Shown piece by piece: positions 1 through 8,785 of a stretch of DNA of 64,000 nt; position 1 is the first letter of the stretch; the number at the start of each line of letters is the position of its first letter. The stretch is from Chloroflexota bacterium. GTDB lineage: Bacteria; Chloroflexota; Anaerolineae; Aggregatilineales; Phototrophicaceae. The notes below the pieces were generated by a model. It saw only the letters and a program-made list of their open reading frames with translations. It did not search any database and was not told where the DNA came from. The stretch lies in assembly GCA_026709625.1 (NCBI GenBank), contig JAPOSR010000041.1, positions 19,732 to 83,731 on the forward strand. Direction: 5' to 3'. Both the position numbers and the translations under genes were made by a program.

Positions 1-2
1 CC

Positions 3-1139
3 AAGAGCTTGTGGCTGACAGTCGATGCCGATTTGCAGCGCTATATCAACGGCACCCTGGATACTGCCTTCGCCAATGGCCCATTTGCGGAAGACTCCAA
101 TGGCGCGGCTGTTATCATCATGGATGTCAACAATGGCGAGATCCTGGCCCTGGTCAGCTACCCCGCCTATGACAGCAATATCCTAAATCCCTTCCCGGTC
201 ATCGGGCGCGCGGCAGCGGATGCGGCGCTGGAAGAACTGGTCGCTGATGAACGCAATCCGCTGCTCAACCGTGGCGCGCAGGGCACCTATGTAACTGGCT
301 CGGTCATGAAAGTGCCTAGCGCGATCGCGGCGCTGGAAAGCGGCGTTTATACGCAAGATACGCGCTACACCTGCAGCGGCAGTTGGGTCTACGGGACTGA
401 CCTGCGCTATGACTGGCTGCCCACCGGGCATGGCGTGATGTCGACGCAGACGGGGATCACCAACAGCTGCAACCCGTTCTTTTATGAAGTCGGCTTCCGA
501 CTGAATGCGCAAGACCCGCAGCTGCTGCCCGATTATGCGCAGAGGCTGGGCTTGGGACAGCCGACCGGCATCAGCGCCATTACCGAAGCCGCCGGTTACA
601 TTCCCGCGCCAGACACCATACAGCGACTGACCGGCGCGCCTTGGTCTTATGCGCACGCGGTGAACCTGGCCATCGGACAAGGCGAAGTGCAGATTACCCC
701 CCTGCAAATGCTGCGGATATACGCGGCGGTGGCAAACGGCGGCTATCTGCTGCGTCCGCATCTGGTGCGCGAGCAGGGCATTCTGGACGAACGCGAGCCG
801 GTTGCCCGGCGCGATGTAATGCGCGACCTGGCTTTGGCGGCGGACAACCTGGCGGCTATCCAACGCGGCATGTGCGATGTCACCAGTACCTATTCGGGCA
901 CGGCAGCGGCGCAGTTTGCCTATTCCCCCCTGTTGGATCTGGGCGTGTGCGGCAAGACCGGCACAGCGCAGGTGCCGGGCGAATCCAAACAGCCACACAG
1001 CTGGTTCATCGCGTATGCCCCAGCCAAAGAACCGCAGATTGCCATCGTCACACTGGTGGAGAATGGCGGCGAAGGCTCGTCTGTCGCTGCGCCACTGACG
1101 CGGGAGATCCTCGAATACTATTACTTTTCGGGGCTGTGA
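3..1139 (+). CDS. penicillin-binding protein transpeptidase domain, 5'-truncated by window edge
   Basis: This is the C-terminal part of a class B type penicillin-binding protein (FtsI/PBP2 family), which cross-links peptidoglycan on the outer face of the membrane. The listed start is an internal TTG; codons upstream of it continue in frame to the window edge, so the true N-terminus lies outside. Visible family hallmarks are LTVDADLQ at the domain start, the SxxK nucleophile motif as GSVMK near visible residue 98, the SxN motif as NSCN near residue 154, and KTG as CGKTGTAQ near residue 316. The SxxK context (TGSVMKVPS) departs from the commoner PGSTFK. The gene is followed by a convergent methyltransferase gene. 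Which PBP paralogue it is cannot be decided without the N-terminus. Confidence 0.9.
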   Translation, partial: KSLWLTVDADLQRYINGTLDTAFANGPFAEDSNGAAVIIMDVNNGEILALVSYPAYDSNILNPFPVIGRAAADAALEELVADERNPLLNRGAQGTYVTGSVMKVPSAIAALESGVYTQDTRYTCSGSWVYGTDLRYDWLPTGHGVMSTQTGITNSCNPFFYEVGFRLNAQDPQLLPDYAQRLGLGQPTGISAITEAAGYIPAPDTIQRLTGAPWSYAHAVNLAIGQGEVQITPLQMLRIYAAVANGGYLLRPHLVREQGILDEREPVARRDVMRDLALAADNLAAIQRGMCDVTSTYSGTAAAQFAYSPLLDLGVCGKTGTAQVPGESKQPHSWFIAYAPAKEPQIAIVTLVENGGEGSSVAAPLTREILEYYYFSGL

Positions 1140-1294
1140 TTGGCAGTCAATCGATCAAGCGAAAAGATTAATTTGATTTGCGATTGTCATAGACCACTAT
1201 GCCGTTCGCCCTTGCCCAACACTTCTAGCGAGGTCAAAGGCTTGCTTGACCAGTTGAACGATCTGGGAATAGACTTTCTCAGACATTTTCAGCA

Positions 1295-2071
1295 TCAGAC
1301 CAGGCAACTAGCCAAACGGCGATTGGCAAGTTTAACAAAGTCTGTGCGCAATTCGATCCCAATGAATTCACGACCATGCCTTTTACAGACTAACGGACAA
1401 GTGCCAACGCCTGAAAATGGATCGAGCACGAAGTCGCCCGGGTTGGAACTCGCCAAGACGATTCGCTCAATTAGTTTCTCCGGTTTCTGGATAGTGTTAA
1501 GCGCCTCTCTGCATACCAGTTCCTTAGATTTATAAGTGAGCTGCTTGATGTCGCCCCAGACATCGCCTGGATTCTTCCCCTTGCAGTTGAATTTTGTTTT
1601 GCTGTATTTGCCATTCTTGACAGAAGGCACTCTTTCGACACGCAGACGATGTTCAAGCTCTACGAGTTGCGGCACTCTGATGTCTTCCAAGTTGTAGCAG
1701 CGAGGTCTGTCGCCTTTGATGAAGTAGCAGATGATGTCGTAGTTGTTTGTATAGTTGATCCGGCCTTGAGCCAGTCGGCTAGGTTGATACCAGACTATTT
1801 TCGACTTCAAAGTCAGATACGGGCGATAATCAATGAAGTCAATGCAATTGGGCTTGCCGAACAGATACAGCGCTCCGCCCTTTTTCAGTTTGGGCGCAAA
1901 ACGTCTGATGAGTTCCAGGTTGTATTCTTGCAAGTTATGAATGCGATCCCATTCATGTTGTGTTACTCCATAAGGACCGTCACATACGATAAGATCAACC
2001 GAATCATCATCAATCCTGCCGATCAACTTGAGCGAGACGCCTTGGTAGATGCGATTCCGTTGCAAGCGCAT
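1295..2071 (-). CDS. orphan DNA methyltransferase (N6-adenine/N4-cytosine, beta-class order)
   Basis: The protein of about 258 residues is a SAM-dependent DNA methyltransferase. Motif IV (catalytic) comes first as DGPYG near residue 35 and motif I (SAM binding) comes late as DPFSGVGT, the order typical of beta-class enzymes. Motif IV is normally DPPY, so the second residue is unusual. The ORF track start is at 2122, but the internal ATG at 2071 has GGAG six bases upstream and yields an N-terminus (MRLQRNRIYQG) that matches the family better. No restriction enzyme gene is adjacent, so it appears to be an orphan modification gene. Its DNA looks more AT-rich than the flanking genes, which fits horizontal acquisition. 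Target specificity cannot be read from the sequence. Confidence 0.85.
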   Translation of the reverse strand: MRLQRNRIYQGVSLKLIGRIDDDSVDLIVCDGPYGVTQHEWDRIHNLQEYNLELIRRFAPKLKKGGALYLFGKPNCIDFIDYRPYLTLKSKIVWYQPSRLAQGRINYTNNYDIICYFIKGDRPRCYNLEDIRVPQLVELEHRLRVERVPSVKNGKYSKTKFNCKGKNPGDVWGDIKQLTYKSKELVCREALNTIQKPEKLIERIVLASSNPGDFVLDPFSGVGTCPLVCKRHGREFIGIELRTDFVKLANRRLASCLV

Positions 2072-2348
2072 TGCAATCTCCGCAATACCCGAGGTGGCGC
2101 GATTGACGTTGTCCGCCGGCATCGTGTCGCTACCAGCGCGGCTGTCCTGTCAATTAAGACCCATTCCACAGCCAGCATCTACTACTCGCCGAGGCAAGCA
2201 TACCGCAATTCGCGGCAGAACAGGAACTTGAAATGGGCGCGGCTTTCGTCTAGACTTGTGAACAATAGTACAAGCGGCATAATCTGACCCGCAGCCGCCG
2301 CGACGATTGGCGATCTGGGTGGCGTAGAATGGCAGGTGAGTCTCGCAG
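2072..2348. promoter_or_regulatory. intergenic region upstream of the cox operon
   Basis: No convincing gene lies between the divergent methyltransferase and coxB. A possible plus-strand promoter reads TTGTGA at 2256-2261 and CATAAT at 2278-2283 with 16 bases between. The first element overlaps an imperfect dyad CTTGT...ACAAG (about 2255-2274) that could be an operator. Both assignments are weak and rest on pattern only. Confidence 0.3.
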
Positions 2349-3647
2349 ATGAACAACAACCGCAATCGTACGCCGTCAGTCAGTCCGGCCGCGGTGGTGG
2401 TCGCCGCCATCTTTTTGCTGGTGAGCGTCGTCGGCATCAACTGGTTCACCAGCTTTGTGCCAGCGGTGCTGCCGCCGCAAGCCTCCGCCGAATCCAAGAG
2501 CGTCGACGAGCTCTTTTATGTGCTGGTCATCATTGGCGGCATCGTCTTTTTCTTGATACAAGGCATGCTGTTGATCTCGGTCATCTTCTTCCGCGCGAAG
2601 AGCGGCGACCCAAGCGATGGGCCTGCCTATCATGGCAACGCGCTGCTCGAGATCGTCTGGACGATCATCCCGGCTGGCGTGGTCGTTTTCCTGGCTGTGC
2701 TCAGCTTCAATGTATGGATGCAAAATACCGAGCCAAAAGCCATGGTGAATCTGATTGATGGCGATGAAGTCAAGATCAATGTCAGCGGCGCGCGCTATGC
2801 CTGGACGCATAGCTATCAGACCGGGCGGATCGACCCAGATGGCGAGCAGATCGTCATCAACAGCGGCGACAGGCTGCACACCTACATCGGCCAGCATATC
2901 GAGCTGGAGCTGCGCACGCAAGATGTCATCCACTCGTACTGGGTGCCAGCGATGCGCGTCAAGCAAGACCTGCTGCCAGGCAACCCAGCCACTGGCGGAC
3001 GCCCCACCGAAATCCGCTTCACGCCTGTGCGTGTCGAAGGCGAGACCTATCCGGCCGCCTACCCGATCGTCTGCGCAGAGCTGTGCGGCGATGGCCACGG
3101 GCGAATGACCGGCGAGGTTGTTGTCTATGAAGATGAAAACCAGTTCTTGCAAGCCTTCTATGAGCCAGCCATCGATGCTATCTTGAACCCGCCCGCCGAC
3201 CCCGTGCTGCGCGGCGAGATCGTCATTCAGCAATACATCTGCAACAGCTGCCACACCCTGGACAGCCTGGGTTGGACCAGCCGCACTGGACCTTCGCTGA
3301 ATGGCATCGCCGACCGCGCTGGCGAACGCGTGCCCGGCCAATCGGCAGAAGAATATATCGTACAATCCGTCTGGAATACCCAGGCATTTGTCGTGCCTGG
3401 CTATACCGAGCAGATGCCGGCCTTTGGCCCCGACCAGACCGACGCCAATGCCATGAATGCCGAGCAGCTCTATGCCATCACAGCGTTTTTGTGCACGCAG
3501 GGCGAGCAGAGCGACTGCGACAGCGAAAACCAGACCACCGCCATCCCCGCCGCCATCAAAACCGCCTTTGGGCTTGAGGTCGATATCACCTTTGGGCAAG
3601 GCGACGGCGCGTCAACAGACAGCAGCGAAGCACCAGACGAGGACTAG
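2349..3647 (+). CDS. ctaC: cytochrome c oxidase subunit II fused to cytochrome c (caa3 type)
   Basis: This subunit receives electrons at its CuA centre and passes them to subunit I. An N-terminal membrane segment (about residues 12-38) and a second one (about 58-80) precede the cupredoxin domain. The CuA ligand cluster is CAELCGDGHGRM near residue 235, and an upstream His lies in DVIHSYW. The last third is a fused monohaem cytochrome c with CNSCH near residue 297 and a likely Met ligand in TEQMPAFGP. At 432 residues it is longer than a plain subunit II because of this domain, as in caa3 oxidases. ATG 2349 has AGGTGAG eight bases upstream. It is the first gene of the oxidase operon, with coxA starting three bases after its stop. 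Confidence 0.95.
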   Translation: MNNNRNRTPSVSPAAVVVAAIFLLVSVVGINWFTSFVPAVLPPQASAESKSVDELFYVLVIIGGIVFFLIQGMLLISVIFFRAKSGDPSDGPAYHGNALLEIVWTIIPAGVVVFLAVLSFNVWMQNTEPKAMVNLIDGDEVKINVSGARYAWTHSYQTGRIDPDGEQIVINSGDRLHTYIGQHIELELRTQDVIHSYWVPAMRVKQDLLPGNPATGGRPTEIRFTPVRVEGETYPAAYPIVCAELCGDGHGRMTGEVVVYEDENQFLQAFYEPAIDAILNPPADPVLRGEIVIQQYICNSCHTLDSLGWTSRTGPSLNGIADRAGERVPGQSAEEYIVQSVWNTQAFVVPGYTEQMPAFGPDQTDANAMNAEQLYAITAFLCTQGEQSDCDSENQTTAIPAAIKTAFGLEVDITFGQGDGASTDSSEAPDED

Positions 3648-3649
3648 AC

Positions 3650-5335
3650 ATGGCAACCATCGCGGTCCCGATCGGCACGCAAGCAGAGCAGCGCGAGGCG
3701 GAAGCGGTTCGCCGCCCGGCGTTGAGCGAATACCTGCGCTGGAGCGTCGATCACAAGATCATCGGCGTGCAATACGGCATCAGCTCCTTTCTGTTTTTCC
3801 TGGTGGGTGGCGCGATGGCCATGGGCATCCGGCTGGAGCTGCTGACGCCTGGGCTGGATCTGATGGTCTCTGGCTCTGCCTACAACAGCCTCTTCACCAT
3901 GCACGGGACGGTGATGATCTTCCTGTTCATCATCCCCATGTGGGCGGCATTTGGCAACTTTGTGGTGCCGCTGCAGCTGGGCGCAAAAGACATGGCATTC
4001 CCTTGGTTGAACGCCTTCGCCTTTTGGTTGATTCCCCCTGCCGCCATCATCATATTGATGGGCTATTTCGTCACGCCAGCCGAGGCCGGCTGGACAGCAT
4101 ACCCGCCGCTGTCGACGCTCTTCAGTGGCGATGGGCAGACCTTGTGGGCATTGGGCGCGCACCTGCTGGGCATCTCGTCTATCATGGGCAGCATCAACTT
4201 CATCGTCACCATTTTGAATATGCGCCCGGAAGGCATGACCCTGTGGCGCATGCCCCTGCTGTGCTGGGCGGTGCTGGCCACCAGCATCATCGCGGTGATG
4301 GCGACGCCTTTTTTGGCTGGCGCGCTGACCCTGCTGCTGCTCGACCGCGTGGCTGGAACGACCTTCTTTGATGCCGCGGGCGGCGGCGATGTGCTGCTGT
4401 GGCAGAACATCTTCTGGTTTTACAGCCACCCCGCCGTCTACATCATGGTGCTGCCGGGCATGGGCGTGCTGTCGGAGGTGCTGTCCATCCACAGCCGCAA
4501 GCCGGTCTTTGGCTATCGGATGGTGGGCTTGTCGAGCATGGGCATCGCCTTTGTAGGCTTCACAGTCTGGGCGCACCACATGTTCACGAGTTTGCAGCCA
4601 GAGCTGCGCATACCTTTCATGATCACCACCATGATCATCGCCGTGCCGACTGGCATCAAAATGTTCAGCTGGCTGGGCACGATCTGGGGCGGCAAGATCC
4701 GCTTCACCAGCGCCATGCTCTTCGCACTGGGCTTCCTTTCCATGTTTGTCATCGGCGGCATCACCGGGGTCATGCTGGCGGCGCTGCCTTTCGATATTCA
4801 TGTACACGACACCTATTTTGTCGTCAGCCACTTTCATTTCGTGCTCTTTGGCGGCAGCGTCTTCGCCATTTATGCAGCGCTTTATCACTGGTTCCCCAAG
4901 GTTACCGGGCGCATGATGAACGAGCGGCTGGGGCGCATTCATTTCGTCTTCACCTATTTTGGATTCCTGTTCACCTTCTTCCCGATGCACATTGTGGGCA
5001 TGCTGGGGATGCCGCGGCGGGTGGCTGTGTATGACCCGGCTTTTACGCAATGGAATCAGCTAATCGGCATAGCGGCATTTGTACTGGGATTCTCCACCTT
5101 CATCGTCGTCTACAATGTCATCCACTCCTACTTCCGCGGTCCAGTCGCTGGCGCCAACCCTTGGCGCGCGTTGACCTTGGAATGGGCGACAACCTCGCCG
5201 CCGCCTGTCACCAATTTCATTGATGACCCCATTCCCTACGAAGATCCCTATGGCTATGGCACCGAAGCGGCAACCGCCTATCTGGACGCGGTCGATGAAA
5301 CTTTCCGCAATGGCGCGCCGGCCAGCAGCCGCTAG
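3650..5335 (+). CDS. ctaD: cytochrome c oxidase subunit I, A2 type
   Basis: This is the catalytic haem-copper subunit that reduces oxygen to water and pumps protons. About twelve membrane helices are visible. CuB and haem ligands are recognisable: FYSHPAVY with the His-Tyr pair, WAHHMF, and HVHDTYFVVSHFHF. The canonical glutamate of GHPEVY is absent and the segment reads YSHPAV, the signature of A2-type oxidases such as those of Rhodothermus and Thermus, where Tyr and Ser are proposed to replace the D-channel Glu. The 561 residues fit the family. GAGGA lies six bases before the ATG. It follows ctaC directly and precedes two subunit III-like genes. Confidence 0.96.
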   Translation: MATIAVPIGTQAEQREAEAVRRPALSEYLRWSVDHKIIGVQYGISSFLFFLVGGAMAMGIRLELLTPGLDLMVSGSAYNSLFTMHGTVMIFLFIIPMWAAFGNFVVPLQLGAKDMAFPWLNAFAFWLIPPAAIIILMGYFVTPAEAGWTAYPPLSTLFSGDGQTLWALGAHLLGISSIMGSINFIVTILNMRPEGMTLWRMPLLCWAVLATSIIAVMATPFLAGALTLLLLDRVAGTTFFDAAGGGDVLLWQNIFWFYSHPAVYIMVLPGMGVLSEVLSIHSRKPVFGYRMVGLSSMGIAFVGFTVWAHHMFTSLQPELRIPFMITTMIIAVPTGIKMFSWLGTIWGGKIRFTSAMLFALGFLSMFVIGGITGVMLAALPFDIHVHDTYFVVSHFHFVLFGGSVFAIYAALYHWFPKVTGRMMNERLGRIHFVFTYFGFLFTFFPMHIVGMLGMPRRVAVYDPAFTQWNQLIGIAAFVLGFSTFIVVYNVIHSYFRGPVAGANPWRALTLEWATTSPPPVTNFIDDPIPYEDPYGYGTEAATAYLDAVDETFRNGAPASSR

Positions 5336-5352
5336 CCAGAGCAGAGCGCGCG

Positions 5353-5964
5353 ATGAGCAACGGCATCAGCCACGGGCAAAAAGCCAAGCCCCGCGACCAG
5401 CAGAGCGCGGCGCTGCGCCTGAAAAACAACCGCCTGGGGATGAACATCTTCCAGGTCAGTTGGATCATGGTTTTCTTCGCTTTGATCGTGGTCAATTGGC
5501 AGCTGCGATTCAGCTATGCGCAATGGCCGCCGGTTGGCGTGACGCCTTTCGAGCCGCTGCTGCCCAGCCTGGCGACATTGGCGCTGCTTGGCAGCTCGTT
5601 TTTTGCGCAGCGCGGCTTGGCAGCTTTTCGCAGCGCAGAGATTAAGGACTTTGCGCTTTGCTGGCGACTGACGATGACCTTGGGCATCGTCTTCATGGCT
5701 TTGATTGCACGCGAGTTTGCGATGGTTTCGGCAGCGGCGCTGGCCACCCAGTATGGAGTGACCATGCGTTTGATGACCGGTTTTCACATTGTGCATGCGC
5801 TGGTGATCGTAGGCATAATGCTGGCGGTGTATCGTCGAGCCGGCGCAGGCGCGTATCGTGGCGGCGAGGCGGCCGGTTGGGCCGTGGAAGGCGCCGCCAA
5901 GCTGTGGCATTTTGTCACAGTCGCCTGGATGTTGTTTTATTTGGTGCTCTACTGGCTGCGCTGA
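5353..5964 (+). CDS. cytochrome c oxidase subunit III-like membrane protein
   Basis: The protein of 203 residues has about five membrane helices and resembles the haem-copper oxidase subunit III family. The segments TGFHIVHALVIVG and KLWHFVTVAWMLFYLVLY correspond to the GFHxxHV and WHFVDVVW motifs of subunit III. A second, more canonical subunit III is encoded at 7056, so the operon carries two members of this family. The start has no strong ribosome-binding site and lies 18 bases after ctaD. It may be a structural subunit of the same complex; its separate role is unknown. Confidence 0.75.
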   Translation: MSNGISHGQKAKPRDQQSAALRLKNNRLGMNIFQVSWIMVFFALIVVNWQLRFSYAQWPPVGVTPFEPLLPSLATLALLGSSFFAQRGLAAFRSAEIKDFALCWRLTMTLGIVFMALIAREFAMVSAAALATQYGVTMRLMTGFHIVHALVIVGIMLAVYRRAGAGAYRGGEAAGWAVEGAAKLWHFVTVAWMLFYLVLYWLR

Positions 5965-6032
5965 AAGAATAAGGCTGCCACAGCGACACGGTGTTTGACG
6001 ATTGGCGTCTGTGGCGACAGGAGCGACAAACG

Positions 6033-7040
6033 ATGGACAAACCAGGGATGACACGGGCGATACCAGCGATGATGGTGGGCTTCATCGGCTCGCTGGCTTT
6101 TGTCTACGCCACCCGTGTTCTGCAAAATATGGACCCCGTGTGGATGAATGCCGAAACCAGCGAAGGCGCGCAGGTGGGCTTGGTCTTGGCGGCATTTGTC
6201 TCCATGGCGACCTTTATGTGGGGCGTCGGCGCTTTCGACCCCAAGATGAGCGAACATGGCGAACACGCGCATGAAGCAGACGAGAGCGCGCCCGAAAAAG
6301 ACTTTGCCTTGCGCACAACAGGCGGCGTATTCGGCGCGGGCAAATGGTGCTGGGATCTGGCTTGGCGCATCATCAACGACTCGCCCAAGCCGATGCGCTT
6401 CCCCTACCTGAATGTTGGTTTCTTGCTGCTGCGCTGGTTGGTCAATGTACTCTGGTTTGTCATTTGGCTGGGCATATTTGGCGGCTGGCGCTTCTTCTTG
6501 GGCGCGGTCGCGGGCTTGCCGGGCACAATCGGCGTCATTTTGATGAGCCTGTCCTGCTTGGGGCAGACAGTCGCTTTTTATGCCGGGCAACTCTTCTTGG
6601 TCTTGACGCTGGCGGTTATAACCACGATCGTGCTGTTTACGGTGGCGCTCCTGCCCCACGGCTTGAGCTTGCAGATCGCCCACGAGCCCAACGCGGACTT
6701 TGCCGCCAATGGCTTTGGCGATTTCATTATCCCTATCCAGGAAGTTCTGGGGCTGGTCTTGCCACCCGACGACTTTGCCAACCAGACGATCGCAGGCACA
6801 AGCCAATTCACTGTGCTGCTGGGCTTCATTTTGATCATCTTTGTTTCGCTGGCGCTGGCGACGGGTGGCATCGCTGTCTTCTTTTATTTGGCGCATCGTG
6901 GCGTGCGCGAGGCAAAAGACATCGACCCGACCGATGGCCAGCGAACACAGATTCTGCCCATCCGCGAGACCGGCAAGATCGCTGGTGGCGTGGCTGCCGT
7001 CATCCGAGCCGTGCCGCGGGCTATCGGCTATCAAAAGTAA
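6033..7040 (+). CDS. uncharacterised polytopic membrane protein of the cox operon
   Basis: This protein of about 335 residues has roughly six to seven membrane helices. A hydrophilic loop (EHGEHAHEADESAPEKD) near residues 70-85 contains several His and acidic residues and could bind metal. I do not recognise a named family. The ORF track starts at a GTG (5991), but ATG 6033 has AGGAG nine bases upstream and is preferred. It lies between the two subunit III-like genes in the same orientation with short gaps, so it is probably an accessory or assembly component of the terminal oxidase. This is inferred from position only. Confidence 0.7.
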   Translation: MDKPGMTRAIPAMMVGFIGSLAFVYATRVLQNMDPVWMNAETSEGAQVGLVLAAFVSMATFMWGVGAFDPKMSEHGEHAHEADESAPEKDFALRTTGGVFGAGKWCWDLAWRIINDSPKPMRFPYLNVGFLLLRWLVNVLWFVIWLGIFGGWRFFLGAVAGLPGTIGVILMSLSCLGQTVAFYAGQLFLVLTLAVITTIVLFTVALLPHGLSLQIAHEPNADFAANGFGDFIIPIQEVLGLVLPPDDFANQTIAGTSQFTVLLGFILIIFVSLALATGGIAVFFYLAHRGVREAKDIDPTDGQRTQILPIRETGKIAGGVAAVIRAVPRAIGYQK

Positions 7041-7055
7041 AGCGAGAGACAGAGC

Positions 7056-7691
7056 ATGGCACAACTGACAGCCGACCAGCTTGCAGCGTCAGTCCATGAT
7101 GATCATGGGCATATGAGCGTCGAAGACAGCAACAACAACCTCAAGCTGGGTGTTTGGCTCTACCTAGCATCAGAAGTCGTCATCTTCTCCATCATGATCG
7201 TTGGCTATGTGCTGCTGCGCATCAACGAGCCGGACATTGTTGCCGAGGCCCACGAACAGCTCGGCGTCGGGCTGGTGACCGCCAATACCTTCGTTTTGCT
7301 GGCCAGCAGCTTCTTCATGGTCATGGGCTTGCGCGCCATGCAGCAGGGCAACCGCGCTGGCATGCTGCGCTGGATCGGGCTGACGGCGCTGGGTGGCATC
7401 GTCTTCCTCGGCGGGCAATACATCGAATACCGAGAGCTTTCGCACCTGGGCATCGTGCTGGGTTACGATCTGGAATCGCAGTGGAGCACTTTGGGCATGC
7501 GCTTCTATGCGCCGACCTTCTTTCATGGCGCGCATGTTTTTGTGGGCGTGCTGTGGGCGCTGGAAGTGCTGCGGCGCGGCACGAAAGGCCGTTATGACCA
7601 CAACCCAATTGGCATTGAGATGTTCGGCTTATACTGGCACTTTGTCGATGTCGTCTGGATTATGCTGTTCACGCTGATATACCTGGTTTAG
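7056..7691 (+). CDS. ctaE: cytochrome c oxidase subunit III
   Basis: Subunit III stabilises the catalytic subunit of the haem-copper oxidase in the membrane. The 211 residues contain about five helices. Family signatures are KLGVWLYLASEVVIFS near the N-terminus, FFHGAHVFVGVLW and YWHFVDVVWIMLF at the C-terminus. The N-terminal segment is His/Asp rich (HDDHGHMS). It lies 15 bases after the unknown membrane gene and ten bases before the subunit IV gene, consistent with one transcript. Confidence 0.93.
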   Translation: MAQLTADQLAASVHDDHGHMSVEDSNNNLKLGVWLYLASEVVIFSIMIVGYVLLRINEPDIVAEAHEQLGVGLVTANTFVLLASSFFMVMGLRAMQQGNRAGMLRWIGLTALGGIVFLGGQYIEYRELSHLGIVLGYDLESQWSTLGMRFYAPTFFHGAHVFVGVLWALEVLRRGTKGRYDHNPIGIEMFGLYWHFVDVVWIMLFTLIYLV

Positions 7692-7701
7692 GAGCCGCAC
7701 C

Positions 7702-8082
7702 ATGGCGCAAGCGACGCATCAAGACGATGGGCATCACAGCAATACTGTCAGACTGCTGGGCAGGCAGATCACAGTCGAAGGCGGCGTCTACACGGTTGTC
7801 TTTGTCGCTTTGGCGATTTTGACAGTCATCGAAGTGATCAGCGCTGAGGGCTTGAAGGGCGCGATTCACGATTTCCCGGACGCCGCCGCGACGCTGGAAG
7901 CCATCAAAGCCGCCATATTGCTCATCATCGCCGTCATCAAATCTACGTTGGTCATCTGGTTCTACATGCACCTGCGCGATGAAAAGCCGCTGCTGGCTGT
8001 CGTGCTGCTGCTGCCGCTGCTCATCGCGGGCTTGTCGATCCTCTACCTGCTGGCCATCCCGCCAGGCGGCTACAGCTTGTGA
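7702..8082 (+). CDS. ctaF: cytochrome c oxidase subunit IV, prokaryotic type
   Basis: The small membrane protein of 126 residues has three predicted helices, and KSTLVIWFYMHLRDE matches the conserved K.xx.V..FMHL segment of bacterial subunit IV (CtaF/CoxD). It is the last recognisable gene of the oxidase operon. AGGAG lies seven bases before its ATG and ten bases separate it from ctaE. A promoter for the following gene is visible after it, so the operon probably ends here. Confidence 0.88.
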   Translation: MAQATHQDDGHHSNTVRLLGRQITVEGGVYTVVFVALAILTVIEVISAEGLKGAIHDFPDAAATLEAIKAAILLIIAVIKSTLVIWFYMHLRDEKPLLAVVLLLPLLIAGLSILYLLAIPPGGYSL

Positions 8083-8133
8083 TGCCGCGCTGACACCCAC
8101 TGCCAGGACAAAAAGCGGGCATTGCGTTGCCTG

Positions 8134-8142
8134 TGTTATAGT
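8134..8142 (+). promoter_or_regulatory. candidate extended -10 promoter for the Uma2 genes
   Basis: TGTTATAGT reads as an extended -10 element (TGn followed by TATAGT) 30 bases before the first Uma2 ATG. No good -35 is visible at the usual distance, which is tolerated by extended -10 promoters. Confidence 0.4.
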
Positions 8143-8171
8143 TGGCTGCAAGTCCATGCGGGAGGCTGAAC

Positions 8172-8783
8172 ATGGCAGTCAGCGAGTTGTCGCGCGTCAA
8201 AACAAAGACCTATACCATCGATGATGTCTGGGCTATGGAATGCGACCCCGTCAACGAAGGACGCTACTTCTATCTGATTGACGGCGAACTGCGCGAGGAG
8301 CCCATGCCAAATTGGACTCATACGGAACTGGCAGCGCTCATCGCCCATCTGCTTCTGCGCTATGTCATGCCGCGCAAACTTGGCTCGGTCAATGTTGAAT
8401 TCAGCGCGCATCCGCCTGACTCACGACATACACTGCTAGTACCTGATGTAGCTTTTACCCGTGCCGAACGAGTGCCGGTTCCGAGACCCAAAGGTTATGC
8501 GCCGCTTTTCCCCGATATCGCTGTTGAGATCAAATCCCCCAGCAACAGCATGGCGCAGCTGCGGCGAAAAGCGCGCACTTATCTACAGCATGGCGCGACA
8601 CTCGTGTGGCTGGTCTTGCCCGAGCAGAGCGCAGTCGAAGAATGGCAGGTGGGTGATGATGGGAAATTGCGGCACAGGCTTGTCGAACGCGCCGGAGCGC
8701 TGGACGGCGGGACGGCTCTGCCCGGCTTTGAACTGGCGCTGAGCGAGATCTTCCCGCAAACTGACAAACACAGGGGCGGCTGA
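8172..8783 (+). CDS. Uma2 family (DUF820) putative endonuclease, copy 1
   Basis: Uma2 proteins are PD-(D/E)XK fold proteins that are expanded in cyanobacteria and Chloroflexota; their cellular role is poorly known. Family features seen are YFYLIDGEL with the glutamate-containing early motif, VPDVAF in the middle and PDIAVEIKSPSNS, which carries the ExK active-site residues. The ORF track start at 8142 is replaced by ATG 8172, preceded by GGGAGG. The protein is about 203 residues, the usual family length. A second copy starts three bases after its stop and is near-identical at both ends but diverged in the middle. Confidence 0.9.
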   Translation: MAVSELSRVKTKTYTIDDVWAMECDPVNEGRYFYLIDGELREEPMPNWTHTELAALIAHLLLRYVMPRKLGSVNVEFSAHPPDSRHTLLVPDVAFTRAERVPVPRPKGYAPLFPDIAVEIKSPSNSMAQLRRKARTYLQHGATLVWLVLPEQSAVEEWQVGDDGKLRHRLVERAGALDGGTALPGFELALSEIFPQTDKHRGG

Positions 8784-8785
8784 AC

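Noticed and set aside
1649-2287. Plus-strand ORF of 212 codons opposite the orphan methyltransferase
   Set aside because: The minus-strand frame carries both methyltransferase motifs and a good ribosome-binding site; this frame has none.
3644-5050. Long minus-strand ORF of 468 codons opposite ctaD
   Set aside because: It is a His/Gln-rich shadow of the oxidase gene with no recognisable domain, produced by high GC content.
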